Part shown: positions 43,661-54,003 of the stretch, piece after piece | Position numbering within the stretch: the first letter of the stretch is position 1 | Layout: each line of letters opens with the position of its first letter | DNA from: Rhodospirillales bacterium | GTDB lineage: Bacteria; Pseudomonadota; Alphaproteobacteria; Acetobacterales; Acetobacteraceae | Length of the DNA stretch: 64,000 nt | Direction of reading: 5' to 3' | NCBI GenBank assembly: GCA_025352665.1 | Contig: JANXSM010000064.1 | Coordinates: 38,471-102,470 of the forward strand | Program-made: the position numbers and the translations under genes | Notes under the pieces: generated by a model | The model's database searches: none | Seen by the model: only the letters and a program-made list of their open reading frames with translations | What the model was told of the DNA's origin: nothing

Positions 43661-46600
43661 GCAGCACTACCAACGAGCGGAACGAGGCTCAGGCGCGCAA
43701 GCGGCGGACAGGGTTTGGCGGCACGGTCGCTAACCTGATCGTGGCGCTGCTCGGGGGCGCCATCATCCTGGCGGGCGCCACCGTCCCGCTGATGCCGCGC
43801 GAACAGTCGATCTTCGCGGTCTGCGCTGCCATCGTGTTCCTCATCGCCAATCGCTTTCCAGGCAAGGGCGTCACGCTGTTTCTGGTGTCGCTCTCGCTCG
43901 CGGTGTCAACGCGCTACATTTTCTGGCGTCTGACCGAAACGCTGGACTTCCCGGGCCCGGTCGAATTCGTGCTCGGCGGCGGCCTGGTGCTGGCCGAAAT
44001 CTATTCCATCACCACCTTGGTGCTTGGCTATATCCAGACCGTCTGGCCGCTGGAGCGCAAGGTCCTGCCGTTGCCGATGGACACCACCACCTGGCCCACG
44101 GTGGATGTCTACATCCCCACCTACAACGAACCGATGACAGTGGTGCGCGCCACCGTGCTGGCCGCCATGGCGATTGACTGGCCGCGTGACAGGTTGAAGA
44201 TTTGGCTGCTGGACGACGGCCGGCGTGAGGAATTCCGACAGTTCGCCGATGCCTGCGGCGTTGGCTACATCACCCGTGCCAACAATTTGCATGCCAAGGC
44301 CGGCAACCTCAACAATGCCATGAAACAGACCGACGGCGAGTTCATTGCCGTGTTCGACTGCGACCACATCCCGACTCGGGCGTTCCTGCAGCTCACCATG
44401 GGCTGGCTGGTCGACCAACCGAAGATCGCGATGGTTCAGACGCCGCATCACTTCTATTCGCCCGACCCGTTCCAGCGGAACCTGGCAGCCGGCACTCGCG
44501 TGCCCTCCGAGGGCAACATGTTCTACGGCCTCATCCAGGCCGGCAACGACTACTGGAACGCCTGCTTCTTCTGCGGCTCCTGTGCCGTGCTGCGCCGCAC
44601 CGCACTCGAGGAGATCAACGGCTTCGCGGTGGAGACCGTGACCGAGGACGCCCACACAATGCTCAAGATGCATCGCCGCGGGTGGGACAGCGCCTATCTG
44701 GGCCTGCCGCTGGCCGCGGGTCTTGCCACCGAGCGTCTGGCGCTGCACATCGGTCAGCGGGTGCGCTGGGCGCGCGGCATGATCCAGATCTTCCGCATCG
44801 ACAATCCGCTGCTCGGCCGTGGACTAAGCTTCGGCCAGCGGCTTTGCTATCTTCAGGCAATGGGGCATTTCTTCTTCGCTTTGCCGCGCGTGGTGTTTCT
44901 GACCGCTCCGCTCGCCTATCTGCTGGCCGGCCAGAACATCATCGCCGCCTCGCCTTTGGCCATCACCGCCTATGCGCTGCCGCATATCTTCCACTCGGTC
45001 GCCACCAACTCGCGCCTGCAGCGCAACTGGCGCCATTCGTTCTGGTCCGAGATCTACGAGACTGTGCTGGCGCTGTTCCTGGTGCGGGTCACGCTGGCCA
45101 CGCTGATATCGCCGCGCCGCGGCAAGTTCAACGTGACGGCCAAGGGTGGCCTGTTGGAAAACGGCTTCTTCGATCTTTCGGCTGTCTACCCCAACCTGAT
45201 CCTGGTCTTCCTGGTGCTGGCCGGCGTCATCCGCGGGCTCGTCAGCCTGATCTTCTTCAAAACCGAACCGCTGATCTTCCAGGCGCTGCTGCTCAATACC
45301 ATCTGGGCGACCCTTAGCCTGGTCGTCGTGATGGCCGCACTGGCCGTGGGCCGCGAAACCCGCCAGCTGCGCAGCCGCGCCCGCATTTCCGTCGCCATGC
45401 CGGTGTCGCTGCACCTGCCGGATGGACGGGTGGTTGCCGCCAATACACGTGACCTGTCACAAGGTGGCGGATCGCTTGCCGCCGAACGGCCGGAAGGCTT
45501 TCTGGACGACTCTGACATCGACGTGGAATTCGCACTTGGTGACGCGCCTCTGCTGGTGCCGGCCCGGGTCCTTCGCTGGGAAGCTCAATTCATGCAGATC
45601 CGCTGGCAGCCGACGACGATCGAGGAAGAGGCAAAGGTCGTGCAGGCCGTGTTCGGACGCGCCGACAGCTGGACCGACTGGGCCGCCTTCCCGGTCGACA
45701 GGCCGCTGGCAAGCCTGTGGCGTGTGATGGTCTCGATTCGCGGCCTGTTCCGCCCGCGCGACGATCAAGCCCGCCCGGCCACCCCGACGCAGCCCAGCGG
45801 ACCCGGCATCGCAGGGCCCGAAGGCCGTCGCGGCCGTGCGGCGATCGCCAGCACCGCTGCTGCAGTGGCACTTGCCCTGCTGTTCGCCCCGGTCGCTGCA
45901 CGCAGCCAGAATCTGACTCCGGCACAGCGGGCCCAACAGCCGCAGCAGCCCCTCCCGGTGCAGCCGCTCCAGCGCCAGAACGGCGTTACCATCGGGCAGT
46001 CCCCTTCGGCGCCGGGGACCACCATCGTGCGCCCGATCCTGCGGCAGGCGGCGCCGGTCGGCACCGGCTTCAACCCGCCGCCGGCGCCCGCCCTGGCCCC
46101 GGCGCCGCTTGGGGCCTTGGCCCCTGCGCAGGTCGGCACGCTGCCCGCCCAGCCAGTGCCGCTGCCGATGGCCCCTGGCGCCAGCACCCCAGCTACTGCT
46201 GGCTTCACCGCCGGCGTCCCGCCGGTGCCCGGTGTTTCCGACGCCGCCCTCCGCCCCGGCGCGCGTCGGGTGGTGTTCAACCTGCGCCAGCTCGGCGCAC
46301 AGGGTCCGTTGGCGCTACGCGGCACCAGCGAGCTGCAGGGTGTGGAATTCGGCGTCCGTTCGGACGAGGTGGTCACCTCCGCCCAGCTGACGCTGACCGG
46401 CGCCATGTCGGCGGCCCTGCTGCCCGAGTTCAGCAACGTCACCGTGACGCTGAACGAACAGTACGTCGGCACCATCAACGTCAACCGCGACCAGCCTTCG
46501 TTCACGATCGACTTCCCGGTCAGCCCGGTGTTCTTCCAGGACCTCAACCGCCTGAACTTCCGGTTCACTGGCCGCACCACGCCGGAGTGCAACGACCCGC

Positions 46601-48384
46601 TGAGCGGGCTGCACTGGGCGACGATCTACGACACCTCAACGCTGACCATGACGCTGGAACGCCTGCCGCCGCAGCGCGACCTGTCGCGCCTGCCGCTGCC
46701 TTTCTTTGACGCTCGCGAACGCACGCTGTTCACCCTGCCCTTTGTGATGGCCGCAAGCCCGGGCAACGACGCGCTGAAGGCGGCGGGCATCGTCGCCTCA
46801 TGGTTCGGCGCGCAAGCGGCGTTCCGAGGCGAGAACTATCCGGTCGCCAGCGAACCTCCGCTCGAAGGCAATGCGGTCATGATCGTGGTCGGCAACGAAG
46901 GCCGGGCCAACGGGGGCACCTTCCTGCCACCGATCAACGGCCCCACGGTCGGCGTCATTGCCAATCCGAATGACAGTACCTCCTCGATCCTGCTGATCGC
47001 CGGGCGAACCGGTGAGGAGGCAGTCAACGCCGCCACCACACTCGTGCTCGGAAGCCGCGCCCTGAGCTCGGACGTGGCGCAGGTGCAGCCGGTCACGCTC
47101 GCCGCACGATCGCCCTACGACGCGCCGAACTGGATCAACTCCACTCGCCCGGTGAAGTTCGGTGAGCTGGTCGATGCCTCGGACCTGCAAAGCTATGGCT
47201 ACACCGGCATGCTCCACGTGCCGTTCCGCACCGCACCCGATTTCTATACCTGGCGTGACCGCGCCTTCTCGATGAACCTGCGCTACCGCTCGCCGCCGGG
47301 ACCGATCATCGACGTCGCCCCCTCGCGCCTCGATGTCGGCATCAATGGCATCTACCTCGACACATTTTCACTGGGCGGTGGCGCTCGCCGCGACAGCTGG
47401 TTGTCCCGCCTGCTCGACCTGGGCGCGACTCAACCGACTGCCCGCGTCAACGTGCCAACCTACGACGTGTTCGGCTTCAACGACCTACAGTTCTTTTTCG
47501 ACGCGCGGCCCCTGCATCGCGGCGACTGCGTGAACATCCCGTCGGACCTGCGCATGTCCGTCGACCCGGACAGCACGATCGACATGTCGCGCGCCTATCG
47601 CTTCACCGAGATGCCCAATCTGCAGTTCTTTGTGAACTCCGGCTTCCCGTTCACCCGCATGGCCGACCTGTCGGAGACCGCGGTGGTGCTGCCGGATCGC
47701 CCCAGCAGCGTGGAACTCACCGTGTTCCTCGACATGATGGGCCGCCTGGGCGCCTTGACCGGCTATCCGCCGGTGCGCATGGCCGTGGTGCGGCCGGATG
47801 GCGTCAACGCGGTCGGCGACCGTGACCTGCTGGTGATGGGCACGATCAGCCGCATGCCACAGGTCGGCGATCTGCTGCTGCGGTCTGGCGTGTCACTGAT
47901 CAGCAACCGCATGTCTCTCCGCGTGCCAGATACCGTGGAATCCTTACGGCGGGTTTTCAGCGACCGCAGCGAGCCCGAACGTCGGCGAGCTGAAGTGGCC
48001 CTGCAGACGGGCATTTCGGACAGCACTGCCATGATGGTGGGCGCACAAAGCCCGCTGTCGAGCGGCCGCTCGGTCGTCGCCATGCTGGCAGGCTCCCCGC
48101 AATCGCTGGAATCTGCGGTCACTCTGCTGCGCGACACCGCCCAGGCTCCCCTGATCCAGGGCGACCTGGCCCTGCTGAGCGGTGGCCAGGTGACCTCGTA
48201 CCGCGTGGCCGACGCCTATACTGTCGGCACGCTGCCGTTCTGGCTCTACCCGAGCTGGCTGCTGGCCGACTCACCCTATGGTATCATCGCCATCATGCTC
48301 GGCGGCTGCGTGTTGCTGGGTCTGGCACTCTACTGGGCCATGCGTCGCCGCGCCGGCGGCCGCCTGACCCAATCCAGCCGGTGA
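43657..48384 (+). CDS. bcsAB: Fused cellulose synthase BcsA-BcsB
   Basis: ATG 43657 overlaps bcsQ and gives 1575 residues. The BcsA part is a GT2 synthase with 'LLDDGRREEF' (about 186), 'FDCDH' (233), 'VTEDAH' (328) and 'GQRVRWARGM' (366), followed by membrane helices and a PilZ domain ('RSRARISV', 'DLSQGGGS') that binds c-di-GMP near 573. A signal-like segment 'IASTAAAVALALLFAPVAA' near 730 starts the periplasmic BcsB part, which ends in a membrane helix near 1545. Fusion is typical of acetic acid bacteria. The long in-frame extension upstream runs through bcsQ and is not coding. Confidence 0.97.
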   Translation: MSSTTNERNEAQARKRRTGFGGTVANLIVALLGGAIILAGATVPLMPREQSIFAVCAAIVFLIANRFPGKGVTLFLVSLSLAVSTRYIFWRLTETLDFPGPVEFVLGGGLVLAEIYSITTLVLGYIQTVWPLERKVLPLPMDTTTWPTVDVYIPTYNEPMTVVRATVLAAMAIDWPRDRLKIWLLDDGRREEFRQFADACGVGYITRANNLHAKAGNLNNAMKQTDGEFIAVFDCDHIPTRAFLQLTMGWLVDQPKIAMVQTPHHFYSPDPFQRNLAAGTRVPSEGNMFYGLIQAGNDYWNACFFCGSCAVLRRTALEEINGFAVETVTEDAHTMLKMHRRGWDSAYLGLPLAAGLATERLALHIGQRVRWARGMIQIFRIDNPLLGRGLSFGQRLCYLQAMGHFFFALPRVVFLTAPLAYLLAGQNIIAASPLAITAYALPHIFHSVATNSRLQRNWRHSFWSEIYETVLALFLVRVTLATLISPRRGKFNVTAKGGLLENGFFDLSAVYPNLILVFLVLAGVIRGLVSLIFFKTEPLIFQALLLNTIWATLSLVVVMAALAVGRETRQLRSRARISVAMPVSLHLPDGRVVAANTRDLSQGGGSLAAERPEGFLDDSDIDVEFALGDAPLLVPARVLRWEAQFMQIRWQPTTIEEEAKVVQAVFGRADSWTDWAAFPVDRPLASLWRVMVSIRGLFRPRDDQARPATPTQPSGPGIAGPEGRRGRAAIASTAAAVALALLFAPVAARSQNLTPAQRAQQPQQPLPVQPLQRQNGVTIGQSPSAPGTTIVRPILRQAAPVGTGFNPPPAPALAPAPLGALAPAQVGTLPAQPVPLPMAPGASTPATAGFTAGVPPVPGVSDAALRPGARRVVFNLRQLGAQGPLALRGTSELQGVEFGVRSDEVVTSAQLTLTGAMSAALLPEFSNVTVTLNEQYVGTINVNRDQPSFTIDFPVSPVFFQDLNRLNFRFTGRTTPECNDPLSGLHWATIYDTSTLTMTLERLPPQRDLSRLPLPFFDARERTLFTLPFVMAASPGNDALKAAGIVASWFGAQAAFRGENYPVASEPPLEGNAVMIVVGNEGRANGGTFLPPINGPTVGVIANPNDSTSSILLIAGRTGEEAVNAATTLVLGSRALSSDVAQVQPVTLAARSPYDAPNWINSTRPVKFGELVDASDLQSYGYTGMLHVPFRTAPDFYTWRDRAFSMNLRYRSPPGPIIDVAPSRLDVGINGIYLDTFSLGGGARRDSWLSRLLDLGATQPTARVNVPTYDVFGFNDLQFFFDARPLHRGDCVNIPSDLRMSVDPDSTIDMSRAYRFTEMPNLQFFVNSGFPFTRMADLSETAVVLPDRPSSVELTVFLDMMGRLGALTGYPPVRMAVVRPDGVNAVGDRDLLVMGTISRMPQVGDLLLRSGVSLISNRMSLRVPDTVESLRRVFSDRSEPERRRAEVALQTGISDSTAMMVGAQSPLSSGRSVVAMLAGSPQSLESAVTLLRDTAQAPLIQGDLALLSGGQVTSYRVADAYTVGTLPFWLYPSWLLADSPYGIIAIMLGGCVLLGLALYWAMRRRAGGRLTQSSR

Positions 48385-48394
48385 GGAACTGATC

Positions 48395-51300
48395 TTGACC
48401 CGCCCGACCCCGACGAGCCAGGACACGACGATGCACACGGCGCAGCCGGGGCAGTCCGCAAAGCCGAGCCCACTTCGGTATCGGCTACGCGCGGCCACGA
48501 TGCTGGTGCCGCTCGCCGGCGGCGCGCTGTTGCTGGCAGCCTCGCAGTTTGACCTTGGTAGCCTGATCGGCGCTGCCAGTGCCCAGACCGCTCGGCCCAC
48601 GCTGGCCCGCACCCCGGCCCTGGGCCCTGCCGCAGCCCCGGTGGCCCCAGCCGCCAACCCGGCCGTGGCCGTGCTGCTGGAGCGGGCCAATTTTTGGCGC
48701 GACCGGTCGCAATATGACCAAGCGTTGGAAAGCCTCAACCGCGCGCTCGACCTCGACCCGCGCAATGCCGACGCGCTGGCCCTGATCGGCCAGATCCAGG
48801 CCGAACGCGGCAACAACGCCGCCGCTCAGGCGGCCCTCACCAAACTCCGTCAGGCCGCCCCCGGCGATCCGCGGATCGACAAGATTGATCAGGCGGTGCG
48901 CGTCGGTGCGATACCGCCGGAGGCCTTGGCCGACGCCCGCCGGCTCGCCCGCGAAGGCCGTCTGCCCGAGGCAGTCGACCGCTACAATCGGGTGTTCCGC
49001 GGCAATCCGCCACCGGACCGGCTGGCCGTGGAATATTACCAGACCGTCGCGGGCACTGAAGGCGGATGGGAAAAGGCACGCGACGGCCTCGCCCGCACCG
49101 TGCGCGAAAACCCGCAGGACGTGCGCTCGCAGCTCGCCTACGCGCAGATCCTCACCTATCGCGACGGTGCTCGCACCGACGGCATCAACCGGCTTGCCCT
49201 GTTGGCCAGGAACCCCGCCGTCTCTGAAGCCTCGACCACCGCCTGGCGCCAAGCGCTGAACTGGTTGCCGAACGATCCGAGCGCGGTTCCGGCGCTGACC
49301 GAATACCTCGCGTCGCATCCGAACGACGGTGATGTGCGGGCCAAGATCGAGGCCGCCCGCAATCCACCGCCGGACCCGAACGACCCGGCCGCCAAGCAGC
49401 GCATCGCAGCCTTCGACCAGCTCAATCGCGGTCGGCTGAACGAAGCGGCAACGGCGTTCCAGGCGGCCATCGAGGCCAATCCGAACGACGCCGATGCCGT
49501 CGGCGGCCTTGGCGTGGTGCGTCTGCGCCAGCGCCGGCTGGATGAGGCACGCACTTTGCTCAACCGTGCGATCGCACTCGAACCCGCCAATCGCGGCCGC
49601 TGGCAGCCGGCGCTGAATGGCGTCTCGGCCGCCGTCGCCGGCTCGCAGCCCAACCCTGCCACCACCCTGATGGAGCGCGGCGACTATCCCGCCGCCGAGG
49701 CCGAGATTCAGCGCCAGATCGCCCGCGGCAGCGGCGACACCGCAGCGCTTTACGCCATGCTGGCCGACGCCCAGGCGCGGCAGAACCGAACCGGCCCCGC
49801 TGAGCAGAGCTACCGCGCCGCCCTGCAGCGCAACCCGCGCTACGCCCCGGCACTGGTCGGCCTCGCTGGGATCATCGGCCCCAAGGGCCAGCACGACGAG
49901 GCGATCTCGCTGCTCCGCCAGGCCGAGGCCGCCGGCGGCGACCGTCGTCTGGTCGGCCAGGCCCGCGCGCTGCAGCTGCGCGAACAGGCCCAGTCGATCA
50001 CCGACCCGGTCACCCAGACCGGTCTGTTCCGTGAAGCCATCGCGGCCGACCCCACCAACCCGTGGATTAAGCTCGACTACGCCCGGGCCCTGGTGAAACA
50101 GGGCGCGGTTCGCGAGGCCCGCGCCGTGATGGCCCAGGCCGTCGCGGGCAACGCGTCGACCGAAGCGGTGCGCGCTGGCATCGTGTTCGCCAACGAAACC
50201 TCCGATCCGGACGCGGCCCAGGCCCTGCTGGCGCGTATTCCGCCCAACCAGCGCACCGCCGACATGCGCCAGCTCTATGCCAACGCGTCCCTGCAGCGCG
50301 AAATTGGCCAGGTGATCGACCTGCCACGCACCACCGCCCGCGCCCGGCTGCTCGCCATGGCGGCCCAGCCGGATCCTGACGGCACCCGCGGCGCTGCGAT
50401 CGCCCGCGCTCTGTCGTCGATTGGCGACAGTGCCTCGGCCCGGCGCGCCATCATCGTGGCGCGGGACGCCACCCCCAACCAGGGCAACGCCGCCCGCATC
50501 GCCTATGCCGGCGCCCTGCTCGATGTGGGCGACGCCACCGGTGCGCAGATCATGCTCAACCCGCTGCGCAACGGCGGCGGGTTGAACCCGAGCCAGCTGG
50601 CGGCCTTTACCCAGCTTCGCGCGGGACTTGCGGTGAAAACCGCCGACGATCTCAATCAGGCCGGCCGCCAGGCCGAAGGCTACGACAAGCTGGCCCCAGC
50701 CCTCGCCGCCGATCCTGATAACACCGACATGAACCTGGCCCTGGCCCGGCTCTACGCCGGTGCGAAGGACCCGCGCGAGGCGCTTGAGATCAACGAGGCG
50801 CTGCTCAAGCGCGACCCCGCCAATGCCGAGGCCCGCCGCGGCGCCGTGGCGGCAGCCCTGCTGTCCAACAACCGCCGTCGCGCCGAGCAACTGGTCGCCG
50901 AGGGTCTAGAAATCGCACCCGACGATCCGAAGTCCTGGATGGCTTCGGCCGATGTCGCCCGCGCCAATGGCAACAACGCCCGTGCCCTGCGTGACCTGCA
51001 GCGCGCCCGCGAACTGCGGCTGCAGCAGCTCGGCTATTCCGACAACGGCGACGACGACAGCACGCTGACCCACGTGACGCTGGCTCCCGGCGACCAGCCG
51101 GTCAACATGCGCACGCGTCCACAGGTCAAGATTGCAGCTTTCGGCTCCAACCAGCCGCCGAGCTCGGCCACCTATACCTACGCCAATCCTGAAATGGCCA
51201 ACCCGGCGGTCGCCGCACCCAAGGCAACGCCGATCACGCCCGCGAAGAAGCGCCAGAACGCCGACCACGGCGACGATGTGATCCCCCCGTTGGCCATTCC

Positions 51301-53506
51301 GCCAGGCCTTGGCACCGCGCCCTTGCCGGTGCCAACCCGCCCAACCCAGCTGCGCCCTGGTGCAGCACCCGCGCCGGTGGCCACCGCGCCGTTGCCTGCG
51401 CCCGCGCCGGTTTATGCGCCCACCCCCCAGGTCGCACCGCAGTTCCAGCCGCAGCCGGCTGCCCAGCAATACCAACAGCAATCGGCCCCGCAATATCGTC
51501 CACAGACGGTGCCGCCGGGCGATGGGCAGTCGACGGCGCCTTTTGGCGACTCCTCCTCCGCCACGCTGCCGGCGCGCCGAGCCGCGGCTCCCACATCTTC
51601 GCCCGCTCCCGCAGGGGTCTATGGCGCGCCTCGCCGCAGCGTGCTCGACACCACCAATCCGGACACCCTGCCGGCACCGGTATCGGTGCGCCCGCCCCAG
51701 CGGCCCGCCGCCGATTACACCGGCACGGCCGACCAGCTGAATGCCCGCCAGCTCGGTGGCTTCGGCCAGCAGCCCTCCTACGCAGCCCCCGGCTCCCCAG
51801 CACCCGTGTATCCGGCGCCAAATTATCCGGCGTATGCAACACCCGCCTACGCCACGCCGCAGCCGCCGACGGTGCCACCCACCTACCCGGCGGCACCCCC
51901 CGCCTACACGCCGCCGCAGTTCGTGCAGCAGCAATACAACGTGCCGAGCTATCCTTCCTACGCGCCGCCGCCAGGTACGGTGTTCCAGCCAAGTGCCGCC
52001 GTGCAGCAGCAGATACCGTCGCAGCTGATGTATCAGCCGCAGGCGCAGGAATATCTGCCGCAGTACCGTCCCGCGCCGCCGCCGTCCGCCGGTCAGGCCG
52101 CAGCGGACGATGACGCGCTGTTCCGCCGCAACGATGACTTCAACCGCCCGTACCGCCCCTCGCTGCCGCGCCTGGGCGACAACGGCGAACTACCGTTCGG
52201 CCGCGACACGCGCGACCAACCCTCGGGCTTCTACGACAACCCGTTCCGCCACTCGCCAGACAACAGCATCCGCGCTTCCGCCGGTCTGCCACCCGGCACC
52301 GGCACCGTCGGTCCCGATCCGGTGACGCAGGAGATCGACCGCAGCATCGTCCAGTTGCGCGACACCGTGGCGCCCAGCGTCCAGGCTGGCTTCGGCTTCC
52401 GTGTCCGATCCGGCGACACCGGTCTCGACAAGCTGACCGAGGTCAATGTTCCCGTTGAAGCCACCTTCCAGCCCGGCGGCGCCGGCGAGCTCAAGCTCCG
52501 GGTGCAACCGACCGTGATCACCGGCGGCTCGATCGGCACCACCGGCACCAACGTGCAGCGCTTCGGCACCAGCGCACTGCACATCACGCCGGCCGTGCAG
52601 GGACCGCCCTATGTCGCCGCCGTCTACACGGGCTTGCTGCCGTCGTCGCAGAATGCACAGGGCGTCGCAGCGGGGCTTGGCTACACCAATCGCTGGTTCG
52701 GTGCGGACATCGGCACCACGCCGGTTGGCTTTCGCATTCAGAACGTGGTCGGCGGCGTTGAGCTTTCGCCGCAGCTGAACGACCGCCTGCGCCTGCGCGT
52801 TGGCGTCGAACGCCGGGCGGTGACGGACAGCGTGCTGTCCTATGCCGGCACGGTCGACACCAACACCGGCAAAACCTGGGGCGGCGTGGTCAAGAATCGT
52901 GGCCATGCGGCACTCGAGTTCAGCGCCGGCCAAGCCGATTTTTACGTCAATGGCGGCGGCGGCTCGGTCACCGGCTCCAATGTCGCGAGCAACACCGAGG
53001 TCGATGCCGGCGCCGGCGGCTCGTATCCGATCTACAAGGAAGGCAGCGACGAAATCCGCGTCGGCGTGGATCTCGCCTACCTGAACTACAGCAAGAACCT
53101 GAGCTACTTCACCTACGGGCAGGGCGGCTATTTCAGCCCGCAGAACTTCATCTCGGCGATGATCCCGATCACTTATCGCAGCAAGGTCGACGAAGACCTG
53201 AACTACGAGCTAGGCGCCTCCATCGGCTTGCAGAGCTTCACCCAGAACCGCAGCGACTACTTCCCGCGCGATGCCCAGCTGCAGGCCCAACTCAACGCGG
53301 TTCCGGGCTTCTCCGGCCTCAGCACGTATTACCCGAGCAAGAGCCAGTCCGGTGTGGCCGGTGCCATCCATGGCAAGTTCGACTATCGCGTGTCGCCCAG
53401 CCTGTTCCTGGGCGGTGCCGCAAGCTTCCAGAACATCGGCAACTTCAACGAAGCCGTGGGCAGCCTCTATGCCCGCTACGTGTTCAACGGCACCGACAAG
53501 CGATGA
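48395..53506 (+). CDS. bcsC: Cellulose export protein BcsC with a long Pro/Gln-rich linker
   Basis: The frame opens at TTG 48395 (GAGG eight bases before); ATG 48431 also has a site (AGGA). The product is up to 1703 residues: a signal sequence (around 'MLVPLAGGALLLAASQF...ASAQT'), TPR repeats to about residue 885, a Pro/Gln/Tyr-rich linker from about 900 to 1300, and a C-terminal outer-membrane barrel ending 'GSLYARYVFNGTDKR'. BcsC guides cellulose across periplasm and outer membrane. Family members are usually near 1200-1350 residues, so the linker explains the excess. Confidence 0.95.
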   Translation: MTRPTPTSQDTTMHTAQPGQSAKPSPLRYRLRAATMLVPLAGGALLLAASQFDLGSLIGAASAQTARPTLARTPALGPAAAPVAPAANPAVAVLLERANFWRDRSQYDQALESLNRALDLDPRNADALALIGQIQAERGNNAAAQAALTKLRQAAPGDPRIDKIDQAVRVGAIPPEALADARRLAREGRLPEAVDRYNRVFRGNPPPDRLAVEYYQTVAGTEGGWEKARDGLARTVRENPQDVRSQLAYAQILTYRDGARTDGINRLALLARNPAVSEASTTAWRQALNWLPNDPSAVPALTEYLASHPNDGDVRAKIEAARNPPPDPNDPAAKQRIAAFDQLNRGRLNEAATAFQAAIEANPNDADAVGGLGVVRLRQRRLDEARTLLNRAIALEPANRGRWQPALNGVSAAVAGSQPNPATTLMERGDYPAAEAEIQRQIARGSGDTAALYAMLADAQARQNRTGPAEQSYRAALQRNPRYAPALVGLAGIIGPKGQHDEAISLLRQAEAAGGDRRLVGQARALQLREQAQSITDPVTQTGLFREAIAADPTNPWIKLDYARALVKQGAVREARAVMAQAVAGNASTEAVRAGIVFANETSDPDAAQALLARIPPNQRTADMRQLYANASLQREIGQVIDLPRTTARARLLAMAAQPDPDGTRGAAIARALSSIGDSASARRAIIVARDATPNQGNAARIAYAGALLDVGDATGAQIMLNPLRNGGGLNPSQLAAFTQLRAGLAVKTADDLNQAGRQAEGYDKLAPALAADPDNTDMNLALARLYAGAKDPREALEINEALLKRDPANAEARRGAVAAALLSNNRRRAEQLVAEGLEIAPDDPKSWMASADVARANGNNARALRDLQRARELRLQQLGYSDNGDDDSTLTHVTLAPGDQPVNMRTRPQVKIAAFGSNQPPSSATYTYANPEMANPAVAAPKATPITPAKKRQNADHGDDVIPPLAIPPGLGTAPLPVPTRPTQLRPGAAPAPVATAPLPAPAPVYAPTPQVAPQFQPQPAAQQYQQQSAPQYRPQTVPPGDGQSTAPFGDSSSATLPARRAAAPTSSPAPAGVYGAPRRSVLDTTNPDTLPAPVSVRPPQRPAADYTGTADQLNARQLGGFGQQPSYAAPGSPAPVYPAPNYPAYATPAYATPQPPTVPPTYPAAPPAYTPPQFVQQQYNVPSYPSYAPPPGTVFQPSAAVQQQIPSQLMYQPQAQEYLPQYRPAPPPSAGQAAADDDALFRRNDDFNRPYRPSLPRLGDNGELPFGRDTRDQPSGFYDNPFRHSPDNSIRASAGLPPGTGTVGPDPVTQEIDRSIVQLRDTVAPSVQAGFGFRVRSGDTGLDKLTEVNVPVEATFQPGGAGELKLRVQPTVITGGSIGTTGTNVQRFGTSALHITPAVQGPPYVAAVYTGLLPSSQNAQGVAAGLGYTNRWFGADIGTTPVGFRIQNVVGGVELSPQLNDRLRLRVGVERRAVTDSVLSYAGTVDTNTGKTWGGVVKNRGHAALEFSAGQADFYVNGGGGSVTGSNVASNTEVDAGAGGSYPIYKEGSDEIRVGVDLAYLNYSKNLSYFTYGQGGYFSPQNFISAMIPITYRSKVDEDLNYELGASIGLQSFTQNRSDYFPRDAQLQAQLNAVPGFSGLSTYYPSKSQSGVAGAIHGKFDYRVSPSLFLGGAASFQNIGNFNEAVGSLYARYVFNGTDKR

Positions 53507-54003
53507 GCGGACGGCAGGGATTGGACGCCCAGGCCGAGCGTGGCCAGGCAAGCCAATCAGGGAGTGCGTCGTCGGTCCACGTCGACTGGTCGATCTTCCT
53601 GCGGGCGATGGCCGACGAGATCGACACCCTTGGCGGCGGTGCAGCGCGCGATGCGCTGCTGCGCAGCGTCGGCGCCCGGATGGCGGCGATGCGACCGCTG
53701 AGTTCTGCGCCCAACATGGAAACGTTGGCCATGGAGATCAATGACCAGCTCGCGCTTATGGGTTGGGGCCATGTGGGATTCGTGCTCAGCGAACGCGATC
53801 GCTCGCTGCTGATCACCCACAGTCAGCTGCCTCGCATCGGGGCTGCCGGCGACCCGCCGGGCACGTGGCTTTCGGCCTTGCTGGAAGGGCTCTACCAGGG
53901 CTGGCTCGGCCAGCTTCCCGGCAGCGATCAAACATTGGCCGTCCGCCGCATGCGCATCACCCCACAGGCGATTCTTCTGCGCTACGGGAAACCCACCATT
54001 TAG
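53503..54003 (+). CDS. bcsD: Cellulose synthase subunit BcsD
   Basis: ATG 53503 overlaps the bcsC stop (ATGA). The 166-residue protein matches BcsD ('WSIFLRAMADEIDTLGG', 'LEGLYQGWLGQLPG'), which forms an octameric periplasmic ring guiding four glucan chains. Its presence marks a type I system making ordered ribbons. Its TAG overlaps the convergent dsbD stop by four bases, with no terminator between. Confidence 0.93.
   Translation: MSGRQGLDAQAERGQASQSGSASSVHVDWSIFLRAMADEIDTLGGGAARDALLRSVGARMAAMRPLSSAPNMETLAMEINDQLALMGWGHVGFVLSERDRSLLITHSQLPRIGAAGDPPGTWLSALLEGLYQGWLGQLPGSDQTLAVRRMRITPQAILLRYGKPTI

Noticed and set aside
48485..50890. 801-residue minus-strand open frame
   Set aside because: It is antisense to the TPR part of bcsC; its Gly/Val/Arg-rich repeats reflect the TPR codons.
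40246..54003. Cellulose operon as a genomic island inserted at tRNA-Gly
   Set aside because: There is no integrase, no repeat of the tRNA 3' end on the far side, and base composition matches the surroundings.
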